From Watersipora subatra (lineage: Eukaryota; Bryozoa; Gymnolaemata; Cheilostomatida; Watersiporidae), in the NCBI RefSeq assembly GCF_963576615.1, contig NC_088708.1:55353196-55417195 (forward strand): a stretch of DNA of 64,000 nucleotides. Direction: 5' to 3'. The first letter of the stretch is position 1. Each line of letters begins with the position of its first letter. The translations under genes and the position numbers were made by a program. Below, piece by piece: positions 12,882 through 26,017 of this stretch. The notes below the pieces were generated by a model. The model was not told the DNA's origin. It searched no databases and worked only from the letters and a program-made list of their open reading frames with translations.

Positions 12882-14082
12882 GTAGTGAGGCAGACAGCAA
12901 ACTCTAAACATCATACGATGCCACAGCTATTTGTACCTTATAACATGCAAACCACCAGGACAAGTCGTTTAAATCTTTCAGGCATGTGGGTAGATATGAA
13001 GGCAAGCATTTGACTTGCTTCATTGAGTTTGTAAAACATAAAACACAAACTTACATCACAGCCTGATATAAGGTTATAATCCTCTCTAAATGATGCCTAT
13101 TTGTGTATTTTTAGAAAATATGATAGTAACAAATCTTGGACAACTGTTATTCTGTCAATGTACTTATGTAATCAAAAATATATATTTGTTAATGTAATTA
13201 TGTAACCAAGAAATAAACACTTCTCACTTGGAACGTGAAAAGTAGGCAATATGCACGTATGGATGCAATCAAGCTTTAGTAAAACTAATAATAGACAGAC
13301 ACCTGTTAATTTGTGGCAATATAATTTATTAAAGACCACATTAGGGAAGCTACTTAGTAGTTCATAGAGGTCAATAAGCAGGCCGCCATCGCATCATTAT
13401 TGACTTTGATAATTATATTTACCGGAGACAACATCAGAGGGTCTTATGTATATCAGCAATTCTAATTTGAATTTAGAGGCAGTGAACTTACAAACATATA
13501 ATCTTAATGTGGTGCATTTAACATAGGCTAGCTACAGACTACAGCTAAAATACAGCTGTAGTTTGCACACACCCGTACGCTTCATTGCGCTAGCTGCCAC
13601 ATTTGTTTTCGCAGACCATGGATTGCTGCCCAGTTTATGGTCAGCCTTAGCTACATATAAGAGTCATGTTTTGATTTTTTATCTAGTGAACTGAGGTGAG
13701 GTAACTAATAGGTAAAATTTATTTTATTCTCCTTTCCTCTGTCACTATCTTTAGTTTTTGTATTTTACAACAATAAATTGCACTCTTGGAAATTGTTGAA
13801 TATTGTTATTTTGGTCTTGATGGTGTCATGATTATGATAAATTAAAATTCAAGCATACATAAGTAAATACCTTCCAAGACTCAGTTCGCTATAGTTAACT
13901 GTTGAGTTAAATCACTATATTCATTTAACTAAAATAAATATTCTTATGAAAGGGTCGGGGTGCCTGATGATTAACTCTATTGCCAGGTTTAAGTAAATTG
14001 TTTCACTAGTTTAGTTTAAATGTTTTGGGTTTTACAGTCACAAAGAGAAAGTGAGCTGCTCATTATTTTAGTTTACTACCAA
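12882..14082. other. Upstream flank of the left cellulase copy
   Basis: No additional gene is seen. The segment is the diverged reverse complement of about 27,720-28,842, so it is the shared 5' flank of the two cellulase copies. A TATA-like element is conserved at its gene-proximal end. Confidence 0.6.
12936..12942 (-). promoter_or_regulatory. TATA-like element upstream of the left cellulase copy
   Basis: TATAAGG on the minus strand lies 58 bases upstream of the exon 1 ATG at 12,878. It is embedded in GCATGTTATAAGGTACAAAT, conserved with the right-arm copy. Core promoter role is inferred from position and conservation only. Confidence 0.4.
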
Positions 14083-14500
14083 TCTATATATATATAACTC
14101 TCAGTGTCTTTCCATCTGTTGTTCACTCTGCGATTTGGTCTCTTCAGCTATAGCCATAAAAACCTTGAAATGAAAAATCCATATTGCAGAAGATTGGATC
14201 TCGGAACCTCCCTTTCACTAGGCAATAAGGTAACCAATTGAGCTATGGGGATGCATTGGATTTATTGAGCAATATGATTGGTTATCGAGATTGAAGTAAC
14301 ATAGCAACTTTGCATTACGTTAAGGTCAATAACACTTGCTCTCACAGCTCTTATTAATAAGTTTTGCACTACTTCGATACTAACTCACTCAAACTAGCCA
14401 TTAAAAATGTGCCAGGCCAATAGCTACTGGCAGGCAACCGAATTATCTGTCACTGTTTATAGGCTGTTTTATTACCTATGCAACATCAGGCATTCTACTA
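14083..14500 (-). mobile_element. SINE-like element with internal tRNA-like segment and TA tail
   Basis: This roughly 420-bp segment is missing at the equivalent site of the right arm, where TAGTTCACCATTAATATG reads through (complement near 27,640), so it is an insertion. Read on the minus strand it starts near GTTGCCTGCCAGTAGC, contains a tRNA-like block with A-box TAGCTCAATTGG and B-box GGTTCCGAGATCC (about 14,250-14,190), and ends in a short TA run at 14,083-14,096. A second copy in plus orientation lies at about 35,440-35,965, sharing GCCTGGCACAT and CTTxxTAATAAG blocks. In both the tRNA-like part is internal, unlike a classical SINE with a 5' tRNA head. Confidence 0.55.
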
Positions 14501-14639
14501 GTATGTTCATAAAAAAATTTACATTTAAAGAACTATCTATATTTAAAAACTATCTACATTTAGTTCACCTTCAATTCAAACCACTTTTGACCCATAATCG
14601 TGAAATATTCTACGTGGTATACCGTAATAAAACAGCCAG

Positions 14640-16352
14640 CATGCATAATAAGGTGAACTGGGAGACATACATGTAAAATAAGGTGAACTGGGAGATACGC
14701 ATGCATAATAAGGTGAACTGAATGATACACATGCATAATAGGGTGAACTGAGGAATACACATGCATAGCAAGGTGAACTGAGAAATACACATGCATAATA
14801 AGGTGAGCTGGGAGATACATATGCATAAAAAAGTGAACTTGGTGATACACATGCATAATAATGTGAACTGGGGATACACATGCATAATAAAGTGAACTGA
14901 AGAATACACATGCATAATATGATGAACTGGGGGATATACATGCATAATAAGGTGAACTGAGGAATACACATGCATAATAAGGTGAACTGGGAGATACACA
15001 TACATAGTAATGGGAACTGGGCATACACATGCATAATAAAGTGAACTGAGGAATATACATGCATCATAAGGTGAACTGGGGGATACATATGCATAATAAA
15101 GTGAACTGAGGAATACACATGCATAATAAGATGAACTGGGGGATATACATGCATAATAAGGTGAACTGAGGAATACACATTCATAATAAGGTGAACTGGG
15201 GGATACACATACATAATAAGGTGAAATGGGGGATACACATACATAATAAAGTGAATTGAGAAATACACATGCATAATAAGGTGAACTAAGGGATACACAT
15301 GCATAATAAGGTGAACTGAGGAATACACATGCATAATAAGGTGAACTGGGGGATACACATGCAAAATAAGGTGAACTGAGAGATACACATGCATAATAAG
15401 GTGAACTGAGTAATACACATGCATAATAATGTGAACTGAGTGATACACATGCATAATAAGGTGAACTGGGGGATACACATGCATAATAAGGTGAACTGGG
15501 GGATACATATGCATAATAATGTGAACTGGGGATACACATGCATAATAAAGTGAACCGAGGAATACACATGCATAACAAGGTGAACTGAGGATACACATGC
15601 ATAATAAGGTGAACTGAAGAATACACATCCATACTAAGGAGAACTGGGGGATACACATGCAAAATATGGTGAACTGAGGGATACACATGCATAATAAGGT
15701 GAATTGAGAAATACACATGCATAATAAGGTGAACTAAGGGATACACATGCATAATAAGGTGAACTGAGGAATACACATGCATAATAAGGTGAACTGGGGG
15801 ATACACATGCAAAATAAGGTGAACTGAGAGATACACACGCATAATAAGGTGAACTGAGTAATACGCATGCATAATAATGTGAACTGAGTGATACACATGC
15901 ATAATAAGGTGAACTGGGGGATACACATGCTTAATAAGGTGAACTGGGGGATACATATGCATAATAATGTGAACTGGGGATACACATGCGTAATAAAGTG
16001 AACCGAGGAATACACATGCATAATAAGATGAACTGGGGGATACACATGCATAATAAGATGAACTGGAGAATGCACATGCATAACAAGTCGAACTGAGGAT
16101 ACACATGCATAATAAGGTGAACTGAAGAATACACATCCATACTAAGGAGAACTGGGGGATACACATGCAAAATATGGTGAACTGAGGGATACACATGCAT
16201 AATAAGGTGAACTTGGAGATACACATGCATAAAAAGGTGAACTTGGGGATATACACGCATAATAAGGTGAACTGGGGGACACACATGCATAATAAGGTGA
16301 ACTTGGGGATACACATGCATAATAAGGTGAACTGGGGGATATACATGCTTAG
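14640..16352. repeat. 30-bp minisatellite, about 57 units
   Basis: Units are variants of CATGCATAATAAGGTGAACT followed by GGGGGATACA. The 30-bp period keeps all three minus-strand frames open over hundreds of codons, giving overlapping apparent proteins rich in CMCIPQFTLL, HVYPPVHLIM or YACVSPSSPY. Three mutually overlapping frames of one repeat are a period effect, not genes. About 12 units occur in the right arm at 27,180-27,545. Confidence 0.95.
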
Positions 16353-16394
16353 TCAAAGCAACTAGCTACCTGCTGGACTTATCTTATATAAAAA

Positions 16395-16665
16395 TAGGTT
16401 ATAACTTAGTAGAAAAGATAGAGGCAGGGGTTCAAAAGCAAAAACTAAACAGTGAAGGAAGAGCAGAGCATGAAAGTTTCTGCAGCCTCAATGAACATCA
16501 TAAGTAAATTACTAGATGAATTTCACTTGATTATTGTGACAATGGAACCACACAATGATGAGGAACCTGACTAGCACACCAAACCTCTCCATGGTGCAAG
16601 CCTTCAACAAATATCTGAGGTTGGCGACCTACATAGACAAGTTAATATGTCAAGTATAGTCTTAC
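16395..16665 (+). pseudogene. R2-like retrotransposon fragment (left-arm copy)
   Basis: With frame shifts and a stop, this stretch reads blocks such as AASMNIISKLLDEF and HTKPLHGASLQQISEVGDLH. These match the region just before the Cys-His knuckle of the element at 1,837-3,267 (AASMAISDKLLAEF, HTKPLHGAYHQQISKVGDFH). Its inverted partner lies at about 26,998-27,165, so it inserted before repeat A formed. Confidence 0.78.
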
Positions 16666-17288
16666 TAGAGTTAACTACAACCAATAGATTATCCGAAACA
16701 GATAAATCAGGCCAGTCACTTGCGGTGAGTAGTTAATATCTCCCTCCAGCTTACAGTTGAACTAGATTTTGCATCTAGATACGGTTGATCTAAATCGGTA
16801 CAAGGATACAGATATACTAGGTTAAACTAAACCACCCATACTTTACACCTTAAGCAGATGTTGCTTCCTTGTTACAGTACTGTCACAGTAGTCTCACATC
16901 GAATATCTTAAGTTTACTTTCCTAGTGCAAACCGCAAAAGGTGTTTGCATGATGATTAAAAAGCTGCAAAACCTTTTTCCCACACATAAACACAACATTC
17001 TCTCATATCTCTAGTTCTGATGACAAATCTGTCACTGCTGGCTGTTTTCTATCAACAGCTACAAATTATGTCAGCTATTCAAACACAAGGGAGACAAATC
17101 CAAACACTTTCAATAGTTATATAACCAATAGAATCGGATACTTGTGGTTATTATGATCAACTTCATCTCGGATTAGAATAGCACTTGGCACTGATTCACA
17201 GGCTTCATGCTTCTCTTATTGAGGAACTAACTTGGTCTACAATTTGATTGCATAGCTCTGACTGCATGCAGACATGTTCCTATCAGTG

Positions 17289-18179
17289 GTGTAAAACCAG
17301 TGTGAATTTTCAACATAAAACTTTCTAGAATCTTTGTCTTTTGATGTGTAGCACAACATACAGAAACTTTAATGTTTGATGGCTTTTATAGCCATCGAAC
17401 ATTACAGTTCATAGACCTATAATAGGTCTATGAGCTTTCTCATTTTATGTCCATGAGGCTTTTGGTATATGGCGCTTTAAGTCTTTGTGTTTTTACCAAT
17501 ATTTGTAATTACTGCTGTAGGTCATTGTAACTCGAGATCTATGTAGCTATAGTGTCAGAATTGTTACCTCTTAAACTGAGCTCTTAATGTGGTGCCATGC
17601 ATTAGAAGACAAAAATTCTAGAAAGTTTCAAGTTCAAGCTTCACACTAGTTTTGGGTCAGAGTAGTTAATTTCTATTTACTGTCTACATAATATCTGAGA
17701 ACCATTCCAATTATGGTCGCAACATGGTAGTGTCTTTACCTACAGCAGGTGCTGTATATGTCCTTGGTCTATATCTAGTCCTTCAGGCTTATCTATGATT
17801 TGTTTAAATAATCATGAGGATCGAATTCAAAGTACTTCTAATAAGTGATTGAACTAGAATGCTGTTACCTTTAAACAAGTTACATAAAGAACTTGTTCCG
17901 TACAAGCCGGCAACACTCCGAAGGTTTGCCTCTTCAATTTTCAGTATCACTGTCCTTCTTCAGCATTGACTACACTTAGTTGATTTACTATCGTGCATTT
18001 TCTACGGCTGATGAAATTCAAACGAGATAATAGTTCAACGGTTTTGGTGTTTCATAGCCAAATATTGGTAAAGAAATGCTGGTGGTGTGTAGAATAGCCT
18101 GTAATAACACAATCAGATTATAACTGCTCAGTTTTGTTAGCACAATTTAACATTTCTTAACTCGGAATAACTTTTTACA
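17289..18179. other. Spacer of inverted repeat A, no gene recognised
   Basis: Single-copy AT-rich sequence with no supported exon. A short palindrome occurs at about 17,375-17,435 (GATGGCTTTTATAGCCATC and AGACCTATAATAGGTCT). Confidence 0.5.
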
Positions 18180-20330
18180 ACAGTATATCACATCAACACA
18201 ACATGTTTCTATAACAGTATATCACCTCAACACAACATATCTCTATAACAGTATACCACCTTAACCCAGCATATCTCTATAACAGTATATCACCTCAACC
18301 CAACATATCTCTATAACAGTATATCACCTCAACCCAGCATATCTCTATATAGCAGTATATTACCTCAACTCAGTATATATCTAGAACAGTATATCACTTC
18401 AACCCAGCATATCTCTATAATAGTATATCACCTCAACCCAACATATCTCTCTATAGCAGTATATTACCTCAACCCAACATATCTCTATATAACAGTATAT
18501 CACCTCAACCCAGCATATCTCTATATAACTATATATCACTCTAACCCAGCATACCTCTATAATAGTATATCACTTCAACCCAGCATATCTCTATAACAGT
18601 ATATCACCGCAACTCAGTTGATCTCTATAATAGTATATCACCTCAACCCAACACATCTCTATATAACAGTGTATCACGTCACCTCAGTATATCTCTATAT
18701 AACAGTATATCACCTCAACCCAACATATCTCTCTATAACAGTATATCACGTCACCTCAGTATATCTCTATATAACAGTATATCACCTCAACCCAACATAT
18801 CTCTATAACAGTATATCACCTCAACCCAACATATCTCTAGATAGCAGTATATTACCTCAACCCAACCTGTCTCTATATAACAGTATATCACCTCAACCCA
18901 GCATATCTCTATAACAGTATATCACCTCAACCCAACATATCTCTATATAACAGTGTATCACGTCACCTCAGTATATCTCTATATAACAGTATATCACCTC
19001 AACCCAACATATCTCTCTATAACAGTATATCACGTCACCTCAGTATATCTCCTTATAACAGTATATCACCTCAACCCAACATATCTCTATATAACAGTGT
19101 ATCACGTCACCTCAGTATATCTCTATATAACAGTATATCACCTCAACCCAACATATCTCTCTATAACAGTATATCACGTCACCTCAGTATATCTCTATAT
19201 AACAGTATATCACCTCAACCCAACATATCTCTATAACAGTATATCACCTCAACCCAGTATATCTCTATATAACAGTATATCACCTCAACCCAGTATATCT
19301 CTATATAACAGTATATCACCTCAACCCAACATATCTCTAGATAGCAGTATATTACCTCAACCCAACATGTCTCTCTATAACAGTATATTACCTCAACCCA
19401 GTATATCTCTATATAACAGTATATCACCTCAACCTAGTATATCTCTATATAACAGTATATCACCTCAACCCAACATATCTCTAGATAGCAGTATATTATC
19501 TCAACACAACATATCTCTATAGCAGTATATCACTTCAACCCAGCATATCTCTATATAACAGTATATCACCTCAACCCAGCATATCTCTATATAACTATAT
19601 ATCACTCTAACCCAGCATACCTCTATAATAGTATATCACTTCAACCCAGCATATCTCTATAACAGTATATCACCGCAACTCAGTATATCTCTATAATAGT
19701 ATATCACCTCAACCCAACACATCTCTATATAACAGTGTATCACGTCACCTCAGTATATCTCTATATAACAGTATATCACCTCAACCCAGTATATCTCTAT
19801 ATAACAGTATATCACCTCAACCCAGTATATCTCTATATAACAGTATATCACCTCAACCCAACATATCTCTAGATAGCAGTATATTACCTCAACCCAACAT
19901 GTCTCTCTATAACAGTATATCACCTCAACCCAGTATATCTCTATATAACAGTATATCACCTCAACCCAGTATATCTCTATATAACAGTATATCTCCTCAA
20001 CCCAACATATCTCTATATAACAGTATATCACCTCAACCCAACATATCTCTATAACAGTATATCACCTCAACCCAGTATATCTCTATATAACAGTATATCA
20101 CCTCAACCCAGTATATCTCTATATAACAGTATATCACCTCAACCCAGTATATCTCTATATAACAGTATATCACCTCAACCCAACATATCTCTAGATAGCA
20201 GTATATTACATCAACCCAACATGTCTCTATATAACAGTATATCACCTCAACCCAGCATATCTCTATAATAGTATATCACCTCAACCCAGCATATCTCTAT
20301 ATACCTATATATCACCTCAACCCAGCATCT
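18180..20330. repeat. 33-36-bp minisatellite, about 60 units
   Basis: Units are variants of AACAGTATATCACCTCAACC followed by CAACATATCTCTAT. Higher-order blocks also exist, for example about 18,640-18,760 resembles 18,930-19,050 and 19,080-19,200. Apparent open frames on both strands (SLYNSISPQPN, EVIYCYIEIYW) are period artefacts. It is present only in the spacer of repeat A. Confidence 0.93.
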
Positions 20331-21998
20331 TCAAGATTACCATGTGTGCACTTTGTGCATCATTTGATTAGGTGTGCTTCTTATTATTTGGGCTTTAAAA
20401 CTGAATTTGTTGCAAAATTGGTTTGTGTAGGGCAAAGTCTACAGCTAACAAATTTTTGATTATAATTAAAATAATCCACTTATTATAACTATTTTGAATA
20501 AGCGGATTGAATCATTTTCTTACTTTTTCACACAGTGGCTGTGGTTGGCAATTGGTATTTAGGACCTAAGAGAGAGAGAAATGAAGACAACAGAGTGGGA
20601 AGTGATATAAAGAGAGGAGATGGGGAGGAGGAGCAGTGGGTAAAGAAAAGGAGGATATAAGAGGGAGAAAGGGAAAGGGTTGGAAGGGATGAGAAAGAAA
20701 AAGGTGGGAAGTAGAAGGAAAAGGGACACAGAGAGGTGGTCGAATGAAGAAAGATGACCAGTATAACCAGTGTCTTTTGCTGTAATGATGTAGTTATTTG
20801 TAGCACAATAAAATCCATGCTAGTGCAAAATCATTACAGGTACCTGAGTCCAATGTCATTTTTGATGATTAATTGCCATAGCAAGGGAGTGATTCGGATG
20901 GCAACCTCTGTGACAAACTGCCAGGCTCTTTGCTACGCATCCACTGTTTTTAGAATACGAAATAGGCAAAACTGTTTGAATTCTCGCCACTCTTGCTTTG
21001 CAACAGCAGTAGAGAGAAAAGCGACGCTATTTATCTTTTTATAGAGTATGGGTGTTTAGGCCTACTAGTTCTAGTTCTACAAGGTCCTATGCACTGAAAG
21101 CTAGAACATTTATACAGAAGTAAAGCTATTTTATCAACTTTAATGGCACTGTATAACGTTATGTTTTGCAAAGAATGTGACTAAAAGCTAACAGCCATCA
21201 AATCAAACAAAAAACTTCTAGATGAAAAGACGTTTTTGCCAATGTAATGTTGAACAGGCAAGAACTTCCAGGTTCAACTCATTAATGACATTCCATAAGA
21301 GACTGTGTAACCTTTGTTATGATTCCATATTGTGGTTCTTCAAGAGACTGAAGATGATTAAATGTTTCAACTTTGTGGCATTTATTCCTACTTGGTAAAA
21401 TTGAATCCTGAGTGCATTTAATTTTTAATCAAACTTGCATTCAAATTATTCTTGTAGGAGTTGTCCATTCTAGCAAAAAGTCAAACATTAGCTTTAGTTT
21501 TTATAACTTGAATGTTAAAAGTTTATTTCAAACCTATGGATGTACGAACACTGATACTTTGTAAAATTCATGATTGCTCTCTATAACAAATTACAGAGCA
21601 TTTTATTTAAACGAATACAAACCTATATAATTATGGGAGTTATGTTTTCCTGGTTTATTCTGGAGCAGCTACTTCAAATTTATTACGCATATGCGTATGT
21701 TGGCAATACTCTGAATTAATTGTAGTTTTGTGATTGGCCAATAATGATAACACGGCACCAATATTTTTTGCTCAATACTAGTGCAGCAGCTATATGTACA
21801 TTATATTAAGGTATCAGTTATTTAGAATATCTGTCTATACACAGAGAAATTTTCATTCAATTTACTACCATTAAAACTAGGAGTGTAACACTTTCATTTA
21901 CATTGTAAGACAGTTTGAGGCTACATGTACAACATACATGTAGCTAAATAATAAACTTTATTTTTAGGTAAAGGCTGTTTCTAGCCAAGCAAGACAGC
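20331..21998. other. Spacer of inverted repeat A, no gene recognised
   Basis: No supported exon or RNA gene. It includes the purine tract listed separately. Confidence 0.5.
20565..20745 (+). repeat. Polypurine tract of about 180 bp
   Basis: The plus strand is almost all A and G, with runs such as GAGATGGGGAGGAGGAG and GGGAGAAAGGGAAAGGG. Such tracts can form triplex DNA; no gene function is implied. Confidence 0.75.
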
Positions 21999-22917
21999 TT
22001 AAAGGTTGACTTGCAACAAAATTCACATTACAGTTATTTGGTATCAGAAGGTTCACTATGTATTACTCTGCTGTGTTGTAGGTGCAAAATATGTGGAAAT
22101 GTGATCACAAGCTCTTAAAAGCTAAAAAACAAACAGCTACTCGCAAACATCACGAAAACGCCGTAAGTTGGAATCTTTTTATTTTGATGATGTTCTCAAC
22201 TCAAAGTGGTTATTGTTTTGACATGACGATATTATCACGTGAAATAACAATAAAAGGTCAATAAAAAGCTCAATATAATACGTCTCATAGCACTAGTTCA
22301 TGACATACACTTTGAGTTCTATCGGAAAGCTTGTATCAAATATAAATGCTCGCTACTTTACTGTTTCATTTCAGCTTGGTCTAATTATCTAGTCATAATC
22401 TGATCATGTGGCCGATACTTCCTGCCATATGGCTCGAACAATTTCTACAGCATTTTTCAACCTTCACAGGTAACAGGCTCCTCATTTTTGTCAGAGGATG
22501 ATATGCACTCCTTCGAGCTAAGGTTAGGAAATTAAACGAATTTTTACGGTTGGTTTTGAGATATCAGTGCTCAAAGGGACAGCATTACAATGATGATGAA
22601 TAAACGCGTATGGATAATAGACATGGTTTTATTGGATGCGTGAAATATATTTGGAAAAATATTTCGACGAATGAGGTTGCATGAAAGTGTAAACAGAAGC
22701 CATCGTGTTCAACTACATCCCATTAGAGCCCCTTTAGAGAGGGATTCCAACCTACTGTGTTTTTGTGATAACTACGATTAACTGTTCGTTTTTGAGCTTT
22801 TAAGACCTTGTAATCACATTTTCACAACTTTGCACCTACAACACAGCAGAGTAAGACATGGTGAGTCTTGGATACCAAATAACTGTAAATTGAATTTTGT
22901 TGCAAGTCAACCTTTAA
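21999..22917. mobile_element. Kolobok-like MITE, copy 1 (TTAA target site)
   Basis: The element is flanked by TTAA on both sides (21,999-22,002 and 22,914-22,917). Its terminal inverted repeats are about 150 bp, beginning AGGTTGACTTGCAACAAAAT. The ends match those of the 4.07-kb transposon at 50,954-55,024, and it carries no coding potential. It is about 911 bp between target sites and most resembles copy 2 at 49,312-50,190. Confidence 0.88.
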
Positions 22918-24362
22918 GAGGTGGCTGCAAGTTTTGAGAAGTTTTATGAAACTGCATATTTTTGTTTATCTTCTACTGAATTTAGCATTACCTTGTTTGT
23001 TCAGCTTTTGTGTTAGAATACATTCAAATACTTGCTGCCTCCGCAACAACTCAGATTGGGACACAATTTAAAAATCTGGACACATCATGTTTGTAGATCA
23101 GCTCAAATTTTAAAAGTTTTGATGCTTATTTTAATATTATTTAAAACATGTTAAAATAAACATGAGAATATTATACAATAGGTTATAAGTGTTACAAGTG
23201 ACTACAATAAACCACAACTCCTTAACGATATGCAGACTAAAGAAATTCTTCAGTAATAATAGAAATTGTTATGTGAAAATATCTAATATAAAGAGTTTCA
23301 AGACTGTTAGTGTCCTCATATCTATTATTTATAAGAATGTCCCTCACAAGTGTGCTGATGGTAAATTAAAGTACATGTAAAGTTATTTGTTTAGTAATCA
23401 TTTCAGTATATCAATCGGCTTGGGAATATTTCGAAGTGAGAAGCATTTGATTATTATCCATTTTCTGTCCTATCCTTGTAGGTACCTCATAGTGTTATTT
23501 CTAGAAAAACTTGTCAAAGAAATAAATTCTTGGCTAAATTATGTAGTAGTTGTCATGCCTTGATTATCTTATCCAAACATCACTTAATTTGGCATAACAA
23601 TATCAGTTGGAGTTGCTTACACCTGAATTTTTTATATGATTTTATGAAAATTCTATTATCAAGTTGATGGACTATAAGAATAAACAGTGAGAAAATTTTT
23701 GATTCATTTACTAAACATTTGAAGCGGATGACTATTAAACATTAGTTTAAAGTAGCGTTCCTATAGATCCAACAAGCTATATCAAGATAGGTTGTAACAA
23801 GTTGTTTTCTCCTGGTGATGGAGAAAGTGAAAAAAGGTACAACTCCCAATTTCGACAAAAAGGTTAGTAGTGACTGAGAAATTCAAAGCATTGTTATATT
23901 TACTTGTGTGAAATCACTAAGCAACTTCAAGCCAATATTGAATTACTCTAAAAAGCTATGATTTTGAATAGGAAGTTGTCTTCTATTATCCTTAAAGATA
24001 ACGATCCGACTATGTGTATGTCTCTTCACCGGAATAACTATATCATGACAGACCTATACAGTTAAATATACAGGCATACATCAAGCTGTGCTCTAATAGC
24101 TATGCAGGAAGTTATGGTAAGTTATGGTCCACTATTAAAAAGCATGTAAACTTTTCGTTTACCAAACTGCATGCTCATTGATCAACCTCCCTTTACTGTC
24201 TCATCATCATCTTGAACACTGATTGGGTCAATATGTTTGACAGATTCAAGCAAATAATTTATTCTGTTTTTTAACAAAAATTGGTTCAACATCTGATCTG
24301 TTCCTATTTAAACAAATTCAGGATGATTTTTAGGAGTGACCTTGAAACTTGTTAATACGTGT
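22918..24362. other. Spacer of inverted repeat A, no gene recognised
   Basis: AT-rich, with no supported exon, RNA gene or repeat family. Confidence 0.5.
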
Positions 24363-24786
24363 ATACTAGAAATTCCCCTGTCATACAGCCCACGACCTGA
24401 TAATGGAATAAGTGATAATGGAAAAAATAAAGGGTAGTGCTGGTTGTTGAAAAAGTAGTTGTCAGCAGGAATTGACAGAGTATAGTGTAAATGAGAGTTG
24501 TTCGAGATGATAAAAAATAAATTTGAGGGAGCATGACTTCAAAAAGGAAATTCTAGTAATCTAGGAATTTGACAGGGAACTTGTTGGCACGTATGACATA
24601 GTTTTATTTGAGCATTGTATGTAATGAAATGTTTTCCATTACATCTAGTACACGTGAGCTGTGATATGTTGTTGCCAAGTCTGCCTAAAAAGTTGTTACG
24701 CAGTTCTTGAAAATTAGGACAATCTAAAGATTGAAAATGAGGAATGTGATGAAGGGGGAAGGAGCAATATTGTTTTGTGCAATATT

Positions 24787-25083
24787 TTAATGGTCAATGA
24801 TGTCCATAAAATCATGACCATCATCTAGAAACAAAGGGGCTGCCAAGTCCATGTCATTTACATCGCCTACAACATCTACTAAAGAATTCTCTGAATCAGA
24901 TGAGTTGTTGTTATTAATTTGAGTAGCGTGTTGTTGAACATTAGCATTTGATGCTGATGGTTGCTGTGAGGACCTTTTATTTATCTTCCAATTGAGCTGT
25001 AATAATTGAGAGACACATGGATGACCACTGCTTAGGCCACGGCGTGGTGATCTGGGAAGTTGTATGTCCATGGTAGTTATCAA
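24787..25083 (-). CDS. Hypothetical 98-residue open frame within the mobile element
   Basis: An ATG-initiated frame inside the unclassified element. It has a basic N-terminal half (LPRSPRRGLSS), an Asn/Ser-rich middle and an acidic C-terminal end (LFLDDGHDFMDIIDH). In another minus-strand frame just downstream (about 24,715-24,545) is a stretch with CTRCNGKHF and CHTCQQVPC, a possible zinc knuckle. Frame disagreement suggests introns or decay. I do not recognise the family. It may be an element-encoded protein remnant or chance. Confidence 0.3.
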   Translation of the reverse strand: MITTMDIQLPRSPRRGLSSGHPCVSQLLQLNWKINKRSSQQPSASNANVQQHATQINNNNSSDSENSLVDVVGDVNDMDLAAPLFLDDGHDFMDIIDH

Positions 25084-26017
25084 GTTGTTTTTGAAATTAA
25101 ATTAAAAGAGTCGAATATGCAAAACAAATGGTTGTAAAAAACCACACCTAATCTACTACTATCTCAAACCTATGTTTTACAACAATAAAATGAATATTAA
25201 TTAAAGCTGTAGGCCTAACCTAATGTAATGTATGTAATTTAACAACAACAATAAGGATGTATGGTTATTATATCTCTGAAATGCAATATTAGAAGTAAAA
25301 TGGCAAGTTGCTGTGTAATATGCATAGTTTGAAAGTTGGTTGTGTTGAATGTAGAATGGTTTTGATAGCGATCTAGCAGAAAGCAAGTATGAGCGTTCAC
25401 ACGTCTGGAAGTTTTCTGCAAACTGGAGCAAAATAAAAAAATGTGCTCGTCGTAAAGGGGCGTTGGAGTTTGGCCCTAGCTTGTACATAAGATGTAAATA
25501 ATTTTGGCTAACACTTAAAATAATTTAATGAAACCTTTAGTAATTAGAAAAAAACATAGGCTGATAAACTGTGTACCACAATTTCGTACCTGTAAATTGG
25601 TCTATGCCTTAAACAGTCTATGTTTATTACAAAAATCTTTGGATAAATAAATTCGAATAATTATTTTTATAATTAAATATTTTTGGAAAATATTAAAAAC
25701 GGAAAAATATTAGAAACCTTCGGCAATTAGACAACGCGATAGACTAGTAAATTGTGCACGTTTTTCTCATGAAATGCGCCCTGCTTAATAGTTCTACTAT
25801 CTGTCGCACGGCTTTATTGGCGTATCGTTGGCTGGTCTTAATTTTGATTAAAAAAGCTCATCAAGTTTTTTATTGCGAATTTAGGCCAAACTAATCTGTC
25901 TATTTGTGTATAATCCGATCAGATGGGTAAGGTTTAGAATATTGTCTACAAATAATAAAGACTTGGTAACATATTTAAATAGGTTTGTACGTGTTTGGTA
26001 TCGTTATTATACTTAAA

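Noticed and set aside
14560..16356. Long minus-strand open frames (up to 578 codons) in all three frames
   Set aside because: They are translations of a 30-bp tandem repeat whose period is a multiple of three. Three overlapping frames stay open for that reason alone, with no start context, splice logic or partner in the right arm.
18180..20330. Possible CRISPR-like array
   Set aside because: The units are contiguous head-to-tail repeats without distinct spacers, in an intron-containing animal genome.
20528..20818. Minus-strand Ser/Leu/Phe-rich open frame
   Set aside because: Antisense of a polypurine tract; low complexity.
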